Both the position numbers and the translations under genes were made by a program. A stretch of DNA of 7,469 nucleotides from Vulcanimicrobiota bacterium (GTDB taxonomy: Bacteria > Vulcanimicrobiota > Vulcanimicrobiia > Eremiobacterales > Eremiobacteraceae): the NCBI GenBank assembly GCA_019232725.1, contig JAFANK010000202.1, forward strand, positions 1-7,469. Reading direction: 5' to 3'. Of this stretch, positions 1-5,499 are shown piece by piece; position 1 is the stretch's first letter; every line of letters starts with the position of its first letter. The notes below the pieces were generated by a model. It saw only the letters and a list, made by a program, of their open reading frames with translations, was not told the origin of the DNA and searched no databases.

Positions 1-137
1 GCCTTGCGCCGAAGCGCTAGGCGCGCGTGCGCGGCGACGCGATCATAACCGACTACCGTTGCCTTGGGCAAGCGTTGGCGCAGCGCGAGCCCGATCGAGG
101 TCCCGATTAAACCCGTGCCGAGGATTGCGTAGCGCAT
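1..137 (-). CDS. tyrA: Prephenate dehydrogenase, N-terminal fragment
   Basis: This is the first 45 codons of a gene that runs off the left edge. The translation begins MRYAILGTGLIGTSIGLALR, a beta-strand followed by the GxGxxG dinucleotide-binding loop (Gly7, Gly9, Gly12) of a Rossmann fold. The GLIGTS form of that loop is characteristic of prephenate/arogenate dehydrogenases, which oxidatively decarboxylate prephenate to 4-hydroxyphenylpyruvate for tyrosine synthesis. The start is the ATG at 137-135, 25 bp after the aroF stop; no good Shine-Dalgarno sequence is visible, so translation may depend on readthrough from upstream. Position directly after DAHP synthase and chorismate mutase genes strongly supports TyrA over other Rossmann dehydrogenases. 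Only the NAD-binding loop is visible, so the catalytic residues cannot be checked. Confidence 0.85.
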   Translation of the reverse strand, partial: MRYAILGTGLIGTSIGLALRQRLPKATVVGYDRVAAHARLALRRK

Positions 138-162
138 GCCAGGGCGGCTTGCCGAGGATCGT

Positions 163-1215
163 CTATGCTTCAATGACGAGGGTGGCGTCGGAGGCAACAG
201 GGCGGCCCACGGCACGGGCGATTGGCCGCACTTGATCCATCAGCGTCGCAAAGTTGTCGAACGTGAGCGATTCAAACCCGTCTTTGAGGGCGTCGCTGGG
301 TCGAGGATGCACTTCGATCATGATGGCGTCGGCGCCGGCAGCAACGCCCGCTCGTGCCATCGGCGTCACCAGGTCCCATTTGCCCGTGCCGTGGCTGGGG
401 TCGACGACGATCGGCAGATGCGTCAACGACTTGACGAGCGGCACCGCATTGAGATCGAGCGTGTTACGCGTGGCGGTCTCGAATGTGCGGATACCGCGCT
501 CGCACAGGATCACGTCGTGATTGCCGCCGGCATAGAGGTACTCCGCGGCGAGCAGCCATTCTTCAATCGTCGCCGATAAGCCGCGTTTGAGCATGACGGG
601 CTTGCGAGTCTTTGCGAGCTCCTTGAGCAGGTTGAAGTTCTGCATGTTGCGTGCACCGATCTGCAAGATGTCGGCGAATCGCTCCACGAGCGGTACATCG
701 CGCGGATCGAGCACTTCCGTGACGATGGGCAGACCGGTCTGCGCTCGCGCTTCGGCAAGGATCTCGAGCCCCTCTTTACCCATGCCTTGGAACGAGTAGG
801 GCGACGTGCTCGGCTTATATGCACCGCCGCGCAAGAGCGTTGCGCCACAACGCTTGACCCAGTGCGCGGTTTCGATGAGCATCTCGCTGCCCTCGACCGT
901 GCACGGACCGGCGATCACATGCACGAGACCCGCACCGATCTCGACCTTGTCGTTGATGCGCACGATCGTATCGGTCGGCGCACCTTCGCGGCTGACCAGC
1001 TTGTATGACTTGCTGATCGGCATGACGCGTTCGACGCCTGCGAAGCCACCGAGCTGCGCGGCCAGGACATCTTTGTTGTCGCGAACGCCGAGCACGCCGA
1101 TGATCAGTCGCTCTGCGCCTTGCGAAACGTTGACGCTATAGCCCATGGCGACGATCTTATCGATGACTTCTTGCGCTTGTTGCGGACTCGCGCCCGCTTT
1201 GATGACCACGATCAT
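163..1215 (-). CDS. aroF: 3-deoxy-7-phosphoheptulonate (DAHP) synthase, type I-beta with N-terminal regulatory domain
   Basis: A 350-residue protein that condenses phosphoenolpyruvate and erythrose 4-phosphate, the first step of aromatic amino acid synthesis, in the cytoplasm. Residues about 1-70 form a ferredoxin/ACT-like domain (MIVVIKAGAS...), as in Thermotoga-type enzymes, where this domain mediates feedback inhibition. The barrel follows: GPCTVEG with metal-ligand Cys105, LRGGAYKPSTSPYSFQG (128-144), QIGARNMQN (185-193), LKRG (209-212), DPSHGTG with His275, and EVHPRPSDALKDG with Glu301 and Asp312. All four expected metal ligands (Cys, His, Glu, Asp) are present. I chose the ATG at 1215-1213 over the longer frame from 1311, because the extra 32 residues overlap aroH and do not resemble the family, and because an AAGAGGAA ribosome-binding site precedes 1215. 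It lies 22 bp after aroH and 25 bp before tyrA. Confidence 0.96.
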   Translation of the reverse strand: MIVVIKAGASPQQAQEVIDKIVAMGYSVNVSQGAERLIIGVLGVRDNKDVLAAQLGGFAGVERVMPISKSYKLVSREGAPTDTIVRINDKVEIGAGLVHVIAGPCTVEGSEMLIETAHWVKRCGATLLRGGAYKPSTSPYSFQGMGKEGLEILAEARAQTGLPIVTEVLDPRDVPLVERFADILQIGARNMQNFNLLKELAKTRKPVMLKRGLSATIEEWLLAAEYLYAGGNHDVILCERGIRTFETATRNTLDLNAVPLVKSLTHLPIVVDPSHGTGKWDLVTPMARAGVAAGADAIMIEVHPRPSDALKDGFESLTFDNFATLMDQVRPIARAVGRPVASDATLVIEA

Positions 1216-1225
1216 GGCCGTGTAA

Positions 1226-1233
1226 TTCCTCTT
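1226..1233 (-). promoter_or_regulatory. Ribosome binding site of the DAHP synthase gene
   Basis: On the minus strand AAGAGGAA lies between the aroH stop and the ATG at 1215, with the GAGGA core 11 nt from the start. It decides the start codon of aroF, ruling against the longer reading frame. It also shows that aroF can be translated independently of aroH. Confidence 0.7.
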
Positions 1234-1237
1234 TGTT

Positions 1238-1633
1238 TCAAAATGTCGTGCCGGCGGTTTCGGGATGTTCCTCGCCCGACAAATCCGGGCGCAGCCGCCG
1301 CGCTCCTTCAAGGTAGACGTGCGTGATCTGGGCTTGCGTCACATCCGCGTTCACGAGCATAAGCACGCGTACGCAAGACTGTACACGCCCGGGGACGTCG
1401 ATTTCACTCGAACAGAGCAGCGGCACCTTCCGCCAACCCAACGCGCGGGCGGCTGCTGCTGGGAATTCCGCATTGAGATCAGGCGTGGTCGTGAAAAAGA
1501 CGGCCACGATGTCGTCCGTGCAGACGTGGTTTGCCGCGACCATGTCGCCCAGCAACCTGCTCGTCGCCGCGATGATGTCCTCGCTTGTATTCGACGCGGC
1601 GGTTGTCGCCCCGCGGATCCCTCGTACGCTCAT
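1238..1633 (-). CDS. aroH: Chorismate mutase, monofunctional AroH type
   Basis: A 131-residue protein, close in length to the Bacillus subtilis AroH trimer subunit, converting chorismate to prephenate. Family signatures run the full length: MSVRGIRGATT at the N-terminus, TTTPDLNAEFPA (48-59), and HVYLEGARRLRPDLS (105-119). The active-site residues known from B. subtilis (Arg7, Cys75, Glu78, Arg90, Tyr108) are matched here by Arg7, Cys74, Glu77, Arg89 and Tyr107, a one-residue offset. The ATG at 1633-1631 overlaps the stop of the upstream pseudouridine synthase in an ATGA motif, implying translational coupling. The upstream extension of the open frame to 1783 runs inside that neighbour and has no family resemblance. 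The product feeds TyrA two genes downstream. This fold is distinct from the AroQ mutases often fused to DAHP synthase or prephenate dehydratase. Confidence 0.96.
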   Translation of the reverse strand: MSVRGIRGATTAASNTSEDIIAATSRLLGDMVAANHVCTDDIVAVFFTTTPDLNAEFPAAAARALGWRKVPLLCSSEIDVPGRVQSCVRVLMLVNADVTQAQITHVYLEGARRLRPDLSGEEHPETAGTTF

Positions 1634-2343
1634 CGCCGACTGTGTTCGTCGCGCAGTCGATTGAGTTCCCGTGCTTCGTGCGGTTCCAGCTCGCGCGTAC
1701 AGCCAATTTTCAGCCCGCCGAGTCGAACGGGACCAAATGCCGTCCGGGTGAGCGACAAAATGCGCAGGCCGGCCTGCGCACATAACCGGCGGATCTGACG
1801 ATTGCGGCCTTCGCTGAGTTCAATGGTAAAACGGTGCGAACCGTCGGGTGAGCGCAGATAGTCGCGAGCGTTAAGCGCAGCGATCGTCGAGGAAGGCATT
1901 GATCCACGCGCAGTCACGACGTAGCGCTTGACGATGCCGCTTGAAGGGTGTGCGAGAACTCGCGCGAGGCCGCCGTCTGTGGTGCACAGCAGCACGCCTG
2001 TGGTCTCGGCGTCGAGACGGCCGATGGGAAACAGTCGCCGCGAAGAAGGCAAGAGCTTCGCCACGGTCGGCCTGCCGTGTTCATCGTCCATGGTCGTGAT
2101 GATGCCGGCTGGCTTGTTCAGGACAAGCGTGACGTGCTCCGCGAACGCCTCCTTGCGCACGCGCTTGCCGTTGACCGACACGATATCCGCTGCTGGATCG
2201 ATCGACTCACCAAGAGCAGGCCGCCGGCCGTTGACGGTCACGTGCCCGTGCCGGATCAGCTCGTCGGCCGCTCGCCGCGACGCAACACCGCGATCGGCAA
2301 GGAACTTGTTAAGCCGCAGCTTACCGCCGGCGGTCGGTTTCAC
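1630..2343 (-). CDS. rluB: Pseudouridine synthase, RsuA/RluB family, with S4 domain
   Basis: A 237-residue enzyme that isomerises a uridine in ribosomal RNA. An S4 RNA-binding domain occupies about residues 8-55 (LRLNKFLADRGVASRRAADE). The catalytic domain contains LNKPAGIITT (75-84), the signature GRLDAETTG with catalytic Asp111, and the family motif EGRNRQIRRLCAQAG (178-192). Length and order match the RluB/RsuA branch rather than the RluA branch. The symbol rluB is the best guess; the target (23S versus 16S RNA) cannot be told from sequence. The start is a GTG at 2343-2341 overlapping the upstream kinase stop as GTGA, with no Shine-Dalgarno sequence, so translation probably depends on coupling. 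Its own stop overlaps the aroH start. An rRNA modifier upstream of aromatic genes is a recurrent arrangement in several phyla. Confidence 0.93.
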   Translation of the reverse strand: MKPTAGGKLRLNKFLADRGVASRRAADELIRHGHVTVNGRRPALGESIDPAADIVSVNGKRVRKEAFAEHVTLVLNKPAGIITTMDDEHGRPTVAKLLPSSRRLFPIGRLDAETTGVLLCTTDGGLARVLAHPSSGIVKRYVVTARGSMPSSTIAALNARDYLRSPDGSHRFTIELSEGRNRQIRRLCAQAGLRILSLTRTAFGPVRLGGLKIGCTRELEPHEARELNRLRDEHSRR

Positions 2344-2867
2344 TGCGGTGAGGAGCTTACGTTGAACTCGCCCGCCGCCAATCCGTCGCGCAGCCTGGCT
2401 GCAAGCGTGGCAGCCGGCGCGTTGTCGTCGCTGATCGTCGCGACCTTTGGATCTTCGAACAGCGCATAGAATTCGCGATACGGGGCGTAATTTTTGATCT
2501 TGCCTTCGGAACGCATGGCTGCACGGCGAGCACAGAGCTCGATGGTCGGGCGCAGTGCGACAAACGCAATCGGGATTTCTTTGAGAATCCTTCGCGCCGT
2601 TGGCAGAAAGTCAGGAGGTATCGAAAAGTCGAGCAGCACGTCGAAACCGGAACGCGCGAACGGCACGGCCGCGGCAGTCATCGAGCGCATGATAATGTGA
2701 AAGCTTTCGCGGCGAGAACGCTTCCCGGGACGCACGATGAACTTCCAAAACGCGTCGCCTTCGAGATAGACCCAGGAGCCCTCCAACAAAGGCAAGAGCA
2801 GATGCGCGACGGTGGACTTACCAGCGCCGATGGGGCCGGAAAGCATCACGACCCGGCCGGCTTGCAT
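2340..2867 (-). CDS. P-loop kinase-like ATPase of unknown substrate
   Basis: A 175-residue single-domain P-loop protein. Residues 5-9 form the first beta-strand, followed by a Walker A loop GPIGAGKST (11-19). YLEGDAFWKF (34-43), with Asp38 where small-molecule kinases place a substrate or metal-contacting acidic residue, resembles gluconate-kinase and chloramphenicol-phosphotransferase-like proteins. The strand FDVLLDFSIPP (75-85) is a candidate Walker B region. Arg114, Arg115 and Arg119 fall where a lid helix would be. The length fits a nucleoside or small-molecule kinase; it lacks the domains of AAA+ machines. The start at 2867-2865 keeps the first strand; the next ATG (2846) would remove it. 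It follows rho by 22 bp and overlaps the pseudouridine synthase by 4 bp (GTGA). I cannot assign a substrate. A zeta-toxin-like role is possible but no antitoxin gene is adjacent. Confidence 0.85.
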   Translation of the reverse strand: MQAGRVVMLSGPIGAGKSTVAHLLLPLLEGSWVYLEGDAFWKFIVRPGKRSRRESFHIIMRSMTAAAVPFARSGFDVLLDFSIPPDFLPTARRILKEIPIAFVALRPTIELCARRAAMRSEGKIKNYAPYREFYALFEDPKVATISDDNAPAATLAARLRDGLAAGEFNVSSSPQ

Positions 2868-2889
2868 CTGGGCGGAGGTGCGCTCGCGC

Positions 2890-4578
2890 TTAGCGGTCTT
2901 GCTCTGCGCTGGCCAGCGACATGGCTTCCTTGGTGACGGACTTCAAGAACTCTTCATTGCTATCGGTCCGCCGGAAGCGCTCCAAGATGAGCTCCGTCAT
3001 CTCTTGCGTACCGAGCACTGCCGTCGCACGTCGCAGCATGACGACCTTGCGCAGCTCTATCTCGCTGAGCAGCAGTTCCTCATGCCGGGTGCCCGAACGT
3101 TTGATATCGACGGCTGGGAAGATGCGGCTGTCGGCGAGCTTGCGCACGAGATTGATCTCCATGTTGCCCGTGCCTTTGAACTCTTCGAAGATAACGTCAT
3201 CCATCTTGGAGCCGGTCTCGATCAGCGCGGTCGCGACGATCGTGAGACTGCCCCCACCCTCGATGTTTCGTGCCGCGCCGAAGAACCGTTTTGGCCGGTG
3301 CAGCGCGCTCGTGTCCAAACCACCCGAGAGCGTACGGCCCGTAGAGGGCATCACTTGGTTCCACGCGCGGGCAAGCCGGGTGATAGAGTCAAGCAAGATG
3401 ACGACGTCATGGCCGAGTTCGACGAGCCGTTTGCACCGCTCGAGCGTCAGTTCGGCGACCGCCGTGTGGTTTTCGGGATGCTCGTCGAAAGTCGAGGAGA
3501 TGACCTCGCCCTCGATAGAGCGCCGCATGTCCGTGACTTCCTCGGGCCGCTCGTCGACGAGCAGCGCGAAGAGATCGCACTCGGGATGGTTGGCCGCGAT
3601 CGCGTTCGCGATCTTCTTGAGCAACGTCGTCTTGCCGGCTTTGGGCGGGGAGACGATCAACGAGCGCTGACCCTTGCCGATCGGGCAGAATAGGTCGAAG
3701 ACCCGGCCGCACATCTCCAGTGACGACGTCTCCATCTTGAGCCGGTTGTCGGGATAGACGGGGATCAGTTTGTCAAATTGCGGTCGGCCGCGCAGCGCTT
3801 CGGGATCTTGCCCATTGACGGCATCCACCTTGAGAATGCCGTGATATTTTTCGTTGTCTTTGGGATCGCGGATTTGCCCGGCGATGAGATCGCCCGTCCG
3901 CAGCTCAAAGCGGCGGATCTGGGATTGCGAGATGTAGACGTCGTGCGGACCTGGACGCATGTTCTCGCGCCGCAAAAAGCCATACCCTTCAGGCAATATC
4001 TCGAGCACACCGATGGCGAAATTCAACCCGGCGGCGGCTGCTTGCGCTTCGAGGATGGGGAAGATCAAATCTTGTTTCTTGATGCGCTGGAGGTCTTTGA
4101 TACCGAGCGTCTTGGCAAGCTCGACAAGCTCGGTCCGCGTCTTCTCTTCGAGCTCTTTGACGGATAAGAACGGCATCGTCTCGCCGTCCTTGGTTTGGAA
4201 GCTTTTCGGCGGAGCCTGTTCCCGCTCTTGATATGTCCGGGCTGGGAAGACGCGCTGCACGCCGCGTTCGCGGTTACCGCGGTCGTAGCGACCGCCGCGG
4301 TCGTATCTGCCACCCCGGTCAGAGCGCTCGCCGCGATCATATCGCTCGACCCGCTCCGGTCGATCGTTCCGATCGTAGCTTTGCGTGCGCTCGGGCCGCT
4401 CGCGCTCGTAACCGTCGGCGCGATCCGCATAATCGTCTCGCTGGCGAGGCGCATACGAACCGGACGGGCCATTGGCCCGCGATCGTGGGCGAGAGTGTTG
4501 GTGGGGAGGAGGAGCCGGAGCCGGGTGTGAGTCTTTTTCGTCGCTCGATTGCGACGTATATTCAGTATCTTCTTGCAC
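2890..4578 (-). CDS. rho: Transcription termination factor Rho with long disordered N-terminal extension
   Basis: A 562-residue hexameric RNA-dependent ATPase helicase that ends untranslated transcripts; E. coli Rho is 419. Residues 1-134 are low-complexity: acidic/Ser-rich, then Pro/His, then Arg/Gly/Asp/Tyr-rich with four hexapeptide repeats. The conserved protein starts near 135: N-terminal domain (about 145-182), cold-shock-like primary RNA-binding domain (about 186-256, GVLEILPEGYGFLR and VYISQSQIRRF), then the ATPase domain. Walker A SPPKAGKTT is 310-318, DERPEEVTDM 342-351, Walker B DVVILLDSITR 391-401, Q-loop region ALHRPKRFFGAARNIE 425-440, R-loop region EEFKGTGNME 465-474, and arginine finger Arg498 in SGTRHEELL. 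The start is GTG at 4578; an in-frame TAG lies 15 nt upstream, so no earlier start exists. An alternative ATG at 4176 (residue 135) has an AAGGA 10 nt upstream and would give an E. coli-sized Rho. Confidence 0.97.
   Translation of the reverse strand: MQEDTEYTSQSSDEKDSHPAPAPPPHQHSRPRSRANGPSGSYAPRQRDDYADRADGYERERPERTQSYDRNDRPERVERYDRGERSDRGGRYDRGGRYDRGNRERGVQRVFPARTYQEREQAPPKSFQTKDGETMPFLSVKELEEKTRTELVELAKTLGIKDLQRIKKQDLIFPILEAQAAAAGLNFAIGVLEILPEGYGFLRRENMRPGPHDVYISQSQIRRFELRTGDLIAGQIRDPKDNEKYHGILKVDAVNGQDPEALRGRPQFDKLIPVYPDNRLKMETSSLEMCGRVFDLFCPIGKGQRSLIVSPPKAGKTTLLKKIANAIAANHPECDLFALLVDERPEEVTDMRRSIEGEVISSTFDEHPENHTAVAELTLERCKRLVELGHDVVILLDSITRLARAWNQVMPSTGRTLSGGLDTSALHRPKRFFGAARNIEGGGSLTIVATALIETGSKMDDVIFEEFKGTGNMEINLVRKLADSRIFPAVDIKRSGTRHEELLLSEIELRKVVMLRRATAVLGTQEMTELILERFRRTDSNEEFLKSVTKEAMSLASAEQDR
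4273..4344 (-). repeat. Four tandem 18-bp units in rho coding the hexapeptide RxDRGx
   Basis: Residues 79-102 of Rho read RYDRGE, RSDRGG, RYDRGG and RYDRGN, four consecutive in-frame hexapeptides and therefore four 18-bp DNA units. The third and fourth units differ at only a few bases in their shared positions; the first two have drifted further, using different Arg, Asp and Gly codons. Less regular copies (SYDRNDRPERVE, residues 67-78) flank the array. The array sits in the Rho extension and could vary in copy number by slippage. Confidence 0.85.
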
Positions 4579-4726
4579 GCCTTTTTCAGCCTATGGGGAA
4601 ATCAGTGTGAGCAAAACGCATATCGATAAGACGACAGCTTGTCGTCGTGACCTAAGTGAGTGGATTTGAGGGCGAAGTTTGGAAGCTGACTCGATTCAAA
4701 TGTTGATGTCGAGCGCGCTGCCGCTA
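4579..4726 (-). promoter_or_regulatory. Leader and probable promoter region of the rho operon
   Basis: A 148-bp gap separates the mpg stop from the rho GTG, the largest gap on the minus strand and the natural place for the operon promoter. I found no -35/-10 pair good enough to name. It contains a perfect 7-bp inverted repeat. Rho genes in many bacteria are autoregulated through their leader, so a regulatory role is plausible but is inference. No intrinsic terminator for mpg is evident. Confidence 0.4.
4630..4646 (-). other. Perfect 7-bp hairpin in the rho leader
   Basis: GACGACA and TGTCGTC are exact reverse complements separated by a 3-nt GCT loop, about 50 bp upstream of the rho start. 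No T-run follows on the minus strand (the next bases are TTATCGATATG), so it is not a conventional intrinsic terminator. It could be an RNA hairpin in the rho leader or a small operator. Confidence 0.45.
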
Positions 4727-5482
4727 CTATATCACAGCGGGCCGAGCGGCGTCAACGGACGCTACTGTGCGCTTACCTACTTTATCGGCTGTGCGCGGTA
4801 GGTCTTTAGGGCGGACACGCCGGCGACGGTATGGTGAAACGCTTAGGCTGTGCGGGTCGAAAAAGCGAAGTGGCCACGCCTGTGCGCTGCTCAATCCGAT
4901 CCGGCCGCTGGTCGCAAACGTTTGGGCATGTGGACTCGCAGGAGCGATCACCAAATCCCCTTGCCGCAAGTCCGCGCCGTCGGCGCGCAGATCGATGGCA
5001 AGCGCCCGGCACAGGTTGCCCGGCCCACTTGCGAGCGCTTCGACAGGGATGCCGCTGCCGCGGCGCTTCTGCATGGCCGCGACGCCGGCGAGCGGCTCGA
5101 GAGCACGGATGAGCACGGCAGCGCCGATCCCGGGCGGCTCGGTCGTGACGTTGAGACAGAAGTACATACCATATATAAGGTAGACATATGCGAAGCCCCG
5201 CCGCCCGAAAAGCGTCGCAGTGCGTGGCGTCGGGCCGCGATACCCGTGACATGAGGGATCGACGAGGGGCAGATACGCCTCTGTCTCCACAATTCTACCG
5301 GACAGCAGTTCGCCCGCGTCAGGCTCGCCTGCAGGAATGCGACGGTAGAGCGTCGCTCCGATCAACCGCTTTGCGACGGCGATGGTCGGCCCATCGAACA
5401 GATCGGCTCGAATATCAGTTCGCAGTTGACCGCGCGGCGCACGTGCGTGATGATGGAGCTGGACACCTTGCTTGGGAAACAT
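4727..5482 (-). CDS. mpg: 3-methyladenine DNA glycosylase (AAG/MPG family)
   Basis: A 251-residue base-excision repair enzyme that removes alkylated and deaminated purines. The core matches the AAG fold: IVETEAY (64-70) with catalytic general base Glu68 and Tyr70, SCHGYRG (77-83) with His79, YVYLIYGMYFCLNV (99-112) with intercalating-position Tyr101 and pocket Asn111, LIRALEP (124-130) with Arg126, and SGPGNLCRAL (152-161). These align with human Glu125, Tyr127, His136, Tyr159, Asn169 and Arg182. After the usual family end near residue 218 there is a basic tail of about 33 residues (YRRRRVRPK...), which may add DNA contacts. The N-terminal 25 or so residues before the conserved core are atypical. 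The ATG at 5482-5480 is the only start available: a TAA lies in frame 15 nt upstream. No Shine-Dalgarno sequence is visible. It diverges from the pilin gene across 17 bp. Confidence 0.95.
   Translation of the reverse strand: MFPKQGVQLHHHARAPRGQLRTDIRADLFDGPTIAVAKRLIGATLYRRIPAGEPDAGELLSGRIVETEAYLPLVDPSCHGYRGPTPRTATLFGRRGFAYVYLIYGMYFCLNVTTEPPGIGAAVLIRALEPLAGVAAMQKRRGSGIPVEALASGPGNLCRALAIDLRADGADLRQGDLVIAPASPHAQTFATSGRIGLSSAQAWPLRFFDPHSLSVSPYRRRRVRPKDLPRTADKVGKRTVASVDAARPAVI
5426..5454 (+). promoter_or_regulatory. Candidate sigma-70-like promoter for the pilin-like gene
   Basis: TTGACC (5426-5431) and GATGAT (5449-5454) are separated by exactly 17 bp and match the housekeeping consensus at 5 of 6 and 4 of 6 positions. 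The predicted start, near 5461, would give a leader of about 40 nt to the ATG at 5500. It lies inside the 5' coding part of mpg, which is unavoidable given the 17-bp gap between start codons. Matched by eye only; such matches occur by chance. Confidence 0.4.
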
Positions 5483-5489
5483 CTTCGAG

Positions 5490-5495
5490 GTTATA
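5490..5495 (-). promoter_or_regulatory. Candidate -10 element for a leaderless mpg transcript
   Basis: On the minus strand TATAAC ends 7 nt before the A of the mpg ATG, so transcription from it would begin at or next to the start codon. That agrees with the absence of a Shine-Dalgarno sequence there. No good -35 lies at the usual spacing. An alternative pair, TTGACG (5548-5543) with GGTAAG (5526-5521, 16-bp spacer), would instead give a leader of about 30 nt. Both are weak. Confidence 0.3.
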
Positions 5496-5499
5496 GATT

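Noticed and set aside
136..579. A 147-codon plus-strand open frame opposite the aroF 3' end
   Set aside because: Shadow of the DAHP synthase catalytic barrel, which contains all expected metal ligands.
1216..1311. Longer aroF starting at 1311
   Set aside because: The 32 added residues overlap aroH coding sequence and match nothing; a good ribosome binding site sits before the 1215 ATG.
1634..1783. Longer aroH starting at 1783
   Set aside because: The added 50 residues lie inside the pseudouridine synthase gene, whereas the ATG at 1633 begins exactly at the family N-terminus.
1265..1798. A 177-codon plus-strand open frame opposite aroH
   Set aside because: Arg/Pro-rich shadow of aroH and the pseudouridine synthase gene, with no ribosome binding site or family motif.
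2812..3693. A 293-codon plus-strand open frame opposite rho
   Set aside because: It mirrors the highly conserved Rho ATPase domain; long antisense frames are common in GC-rich genes and this one shows only biased composition.
4261..4446. A CRISPR-like or regulatory repeat array in the rho 5' region
   Set aside because: The units are directly adjacent 18-bp in-frame codon repeats with no spacers, fully explained by the RxDRGx peptide repeat.
4630..4646. The rho-leader hairpin as an intrinsic terminator for mpg
   Set aside because: No T-rich tract follows the stem on the minus strand and the stem is only 7 bp.
5177..5496. A plus-strand open frame from ATG 5188 with AAGG 7 nt upstream and a TATATA stretch before it, looking like a gene start
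   Set aside because: It is antisense to mpg, whose conserved active-site motifs are encoded here; the AT-rich stretch is simply the codons of the YVYLIYGMYF segment. The translation has no recognisable family.
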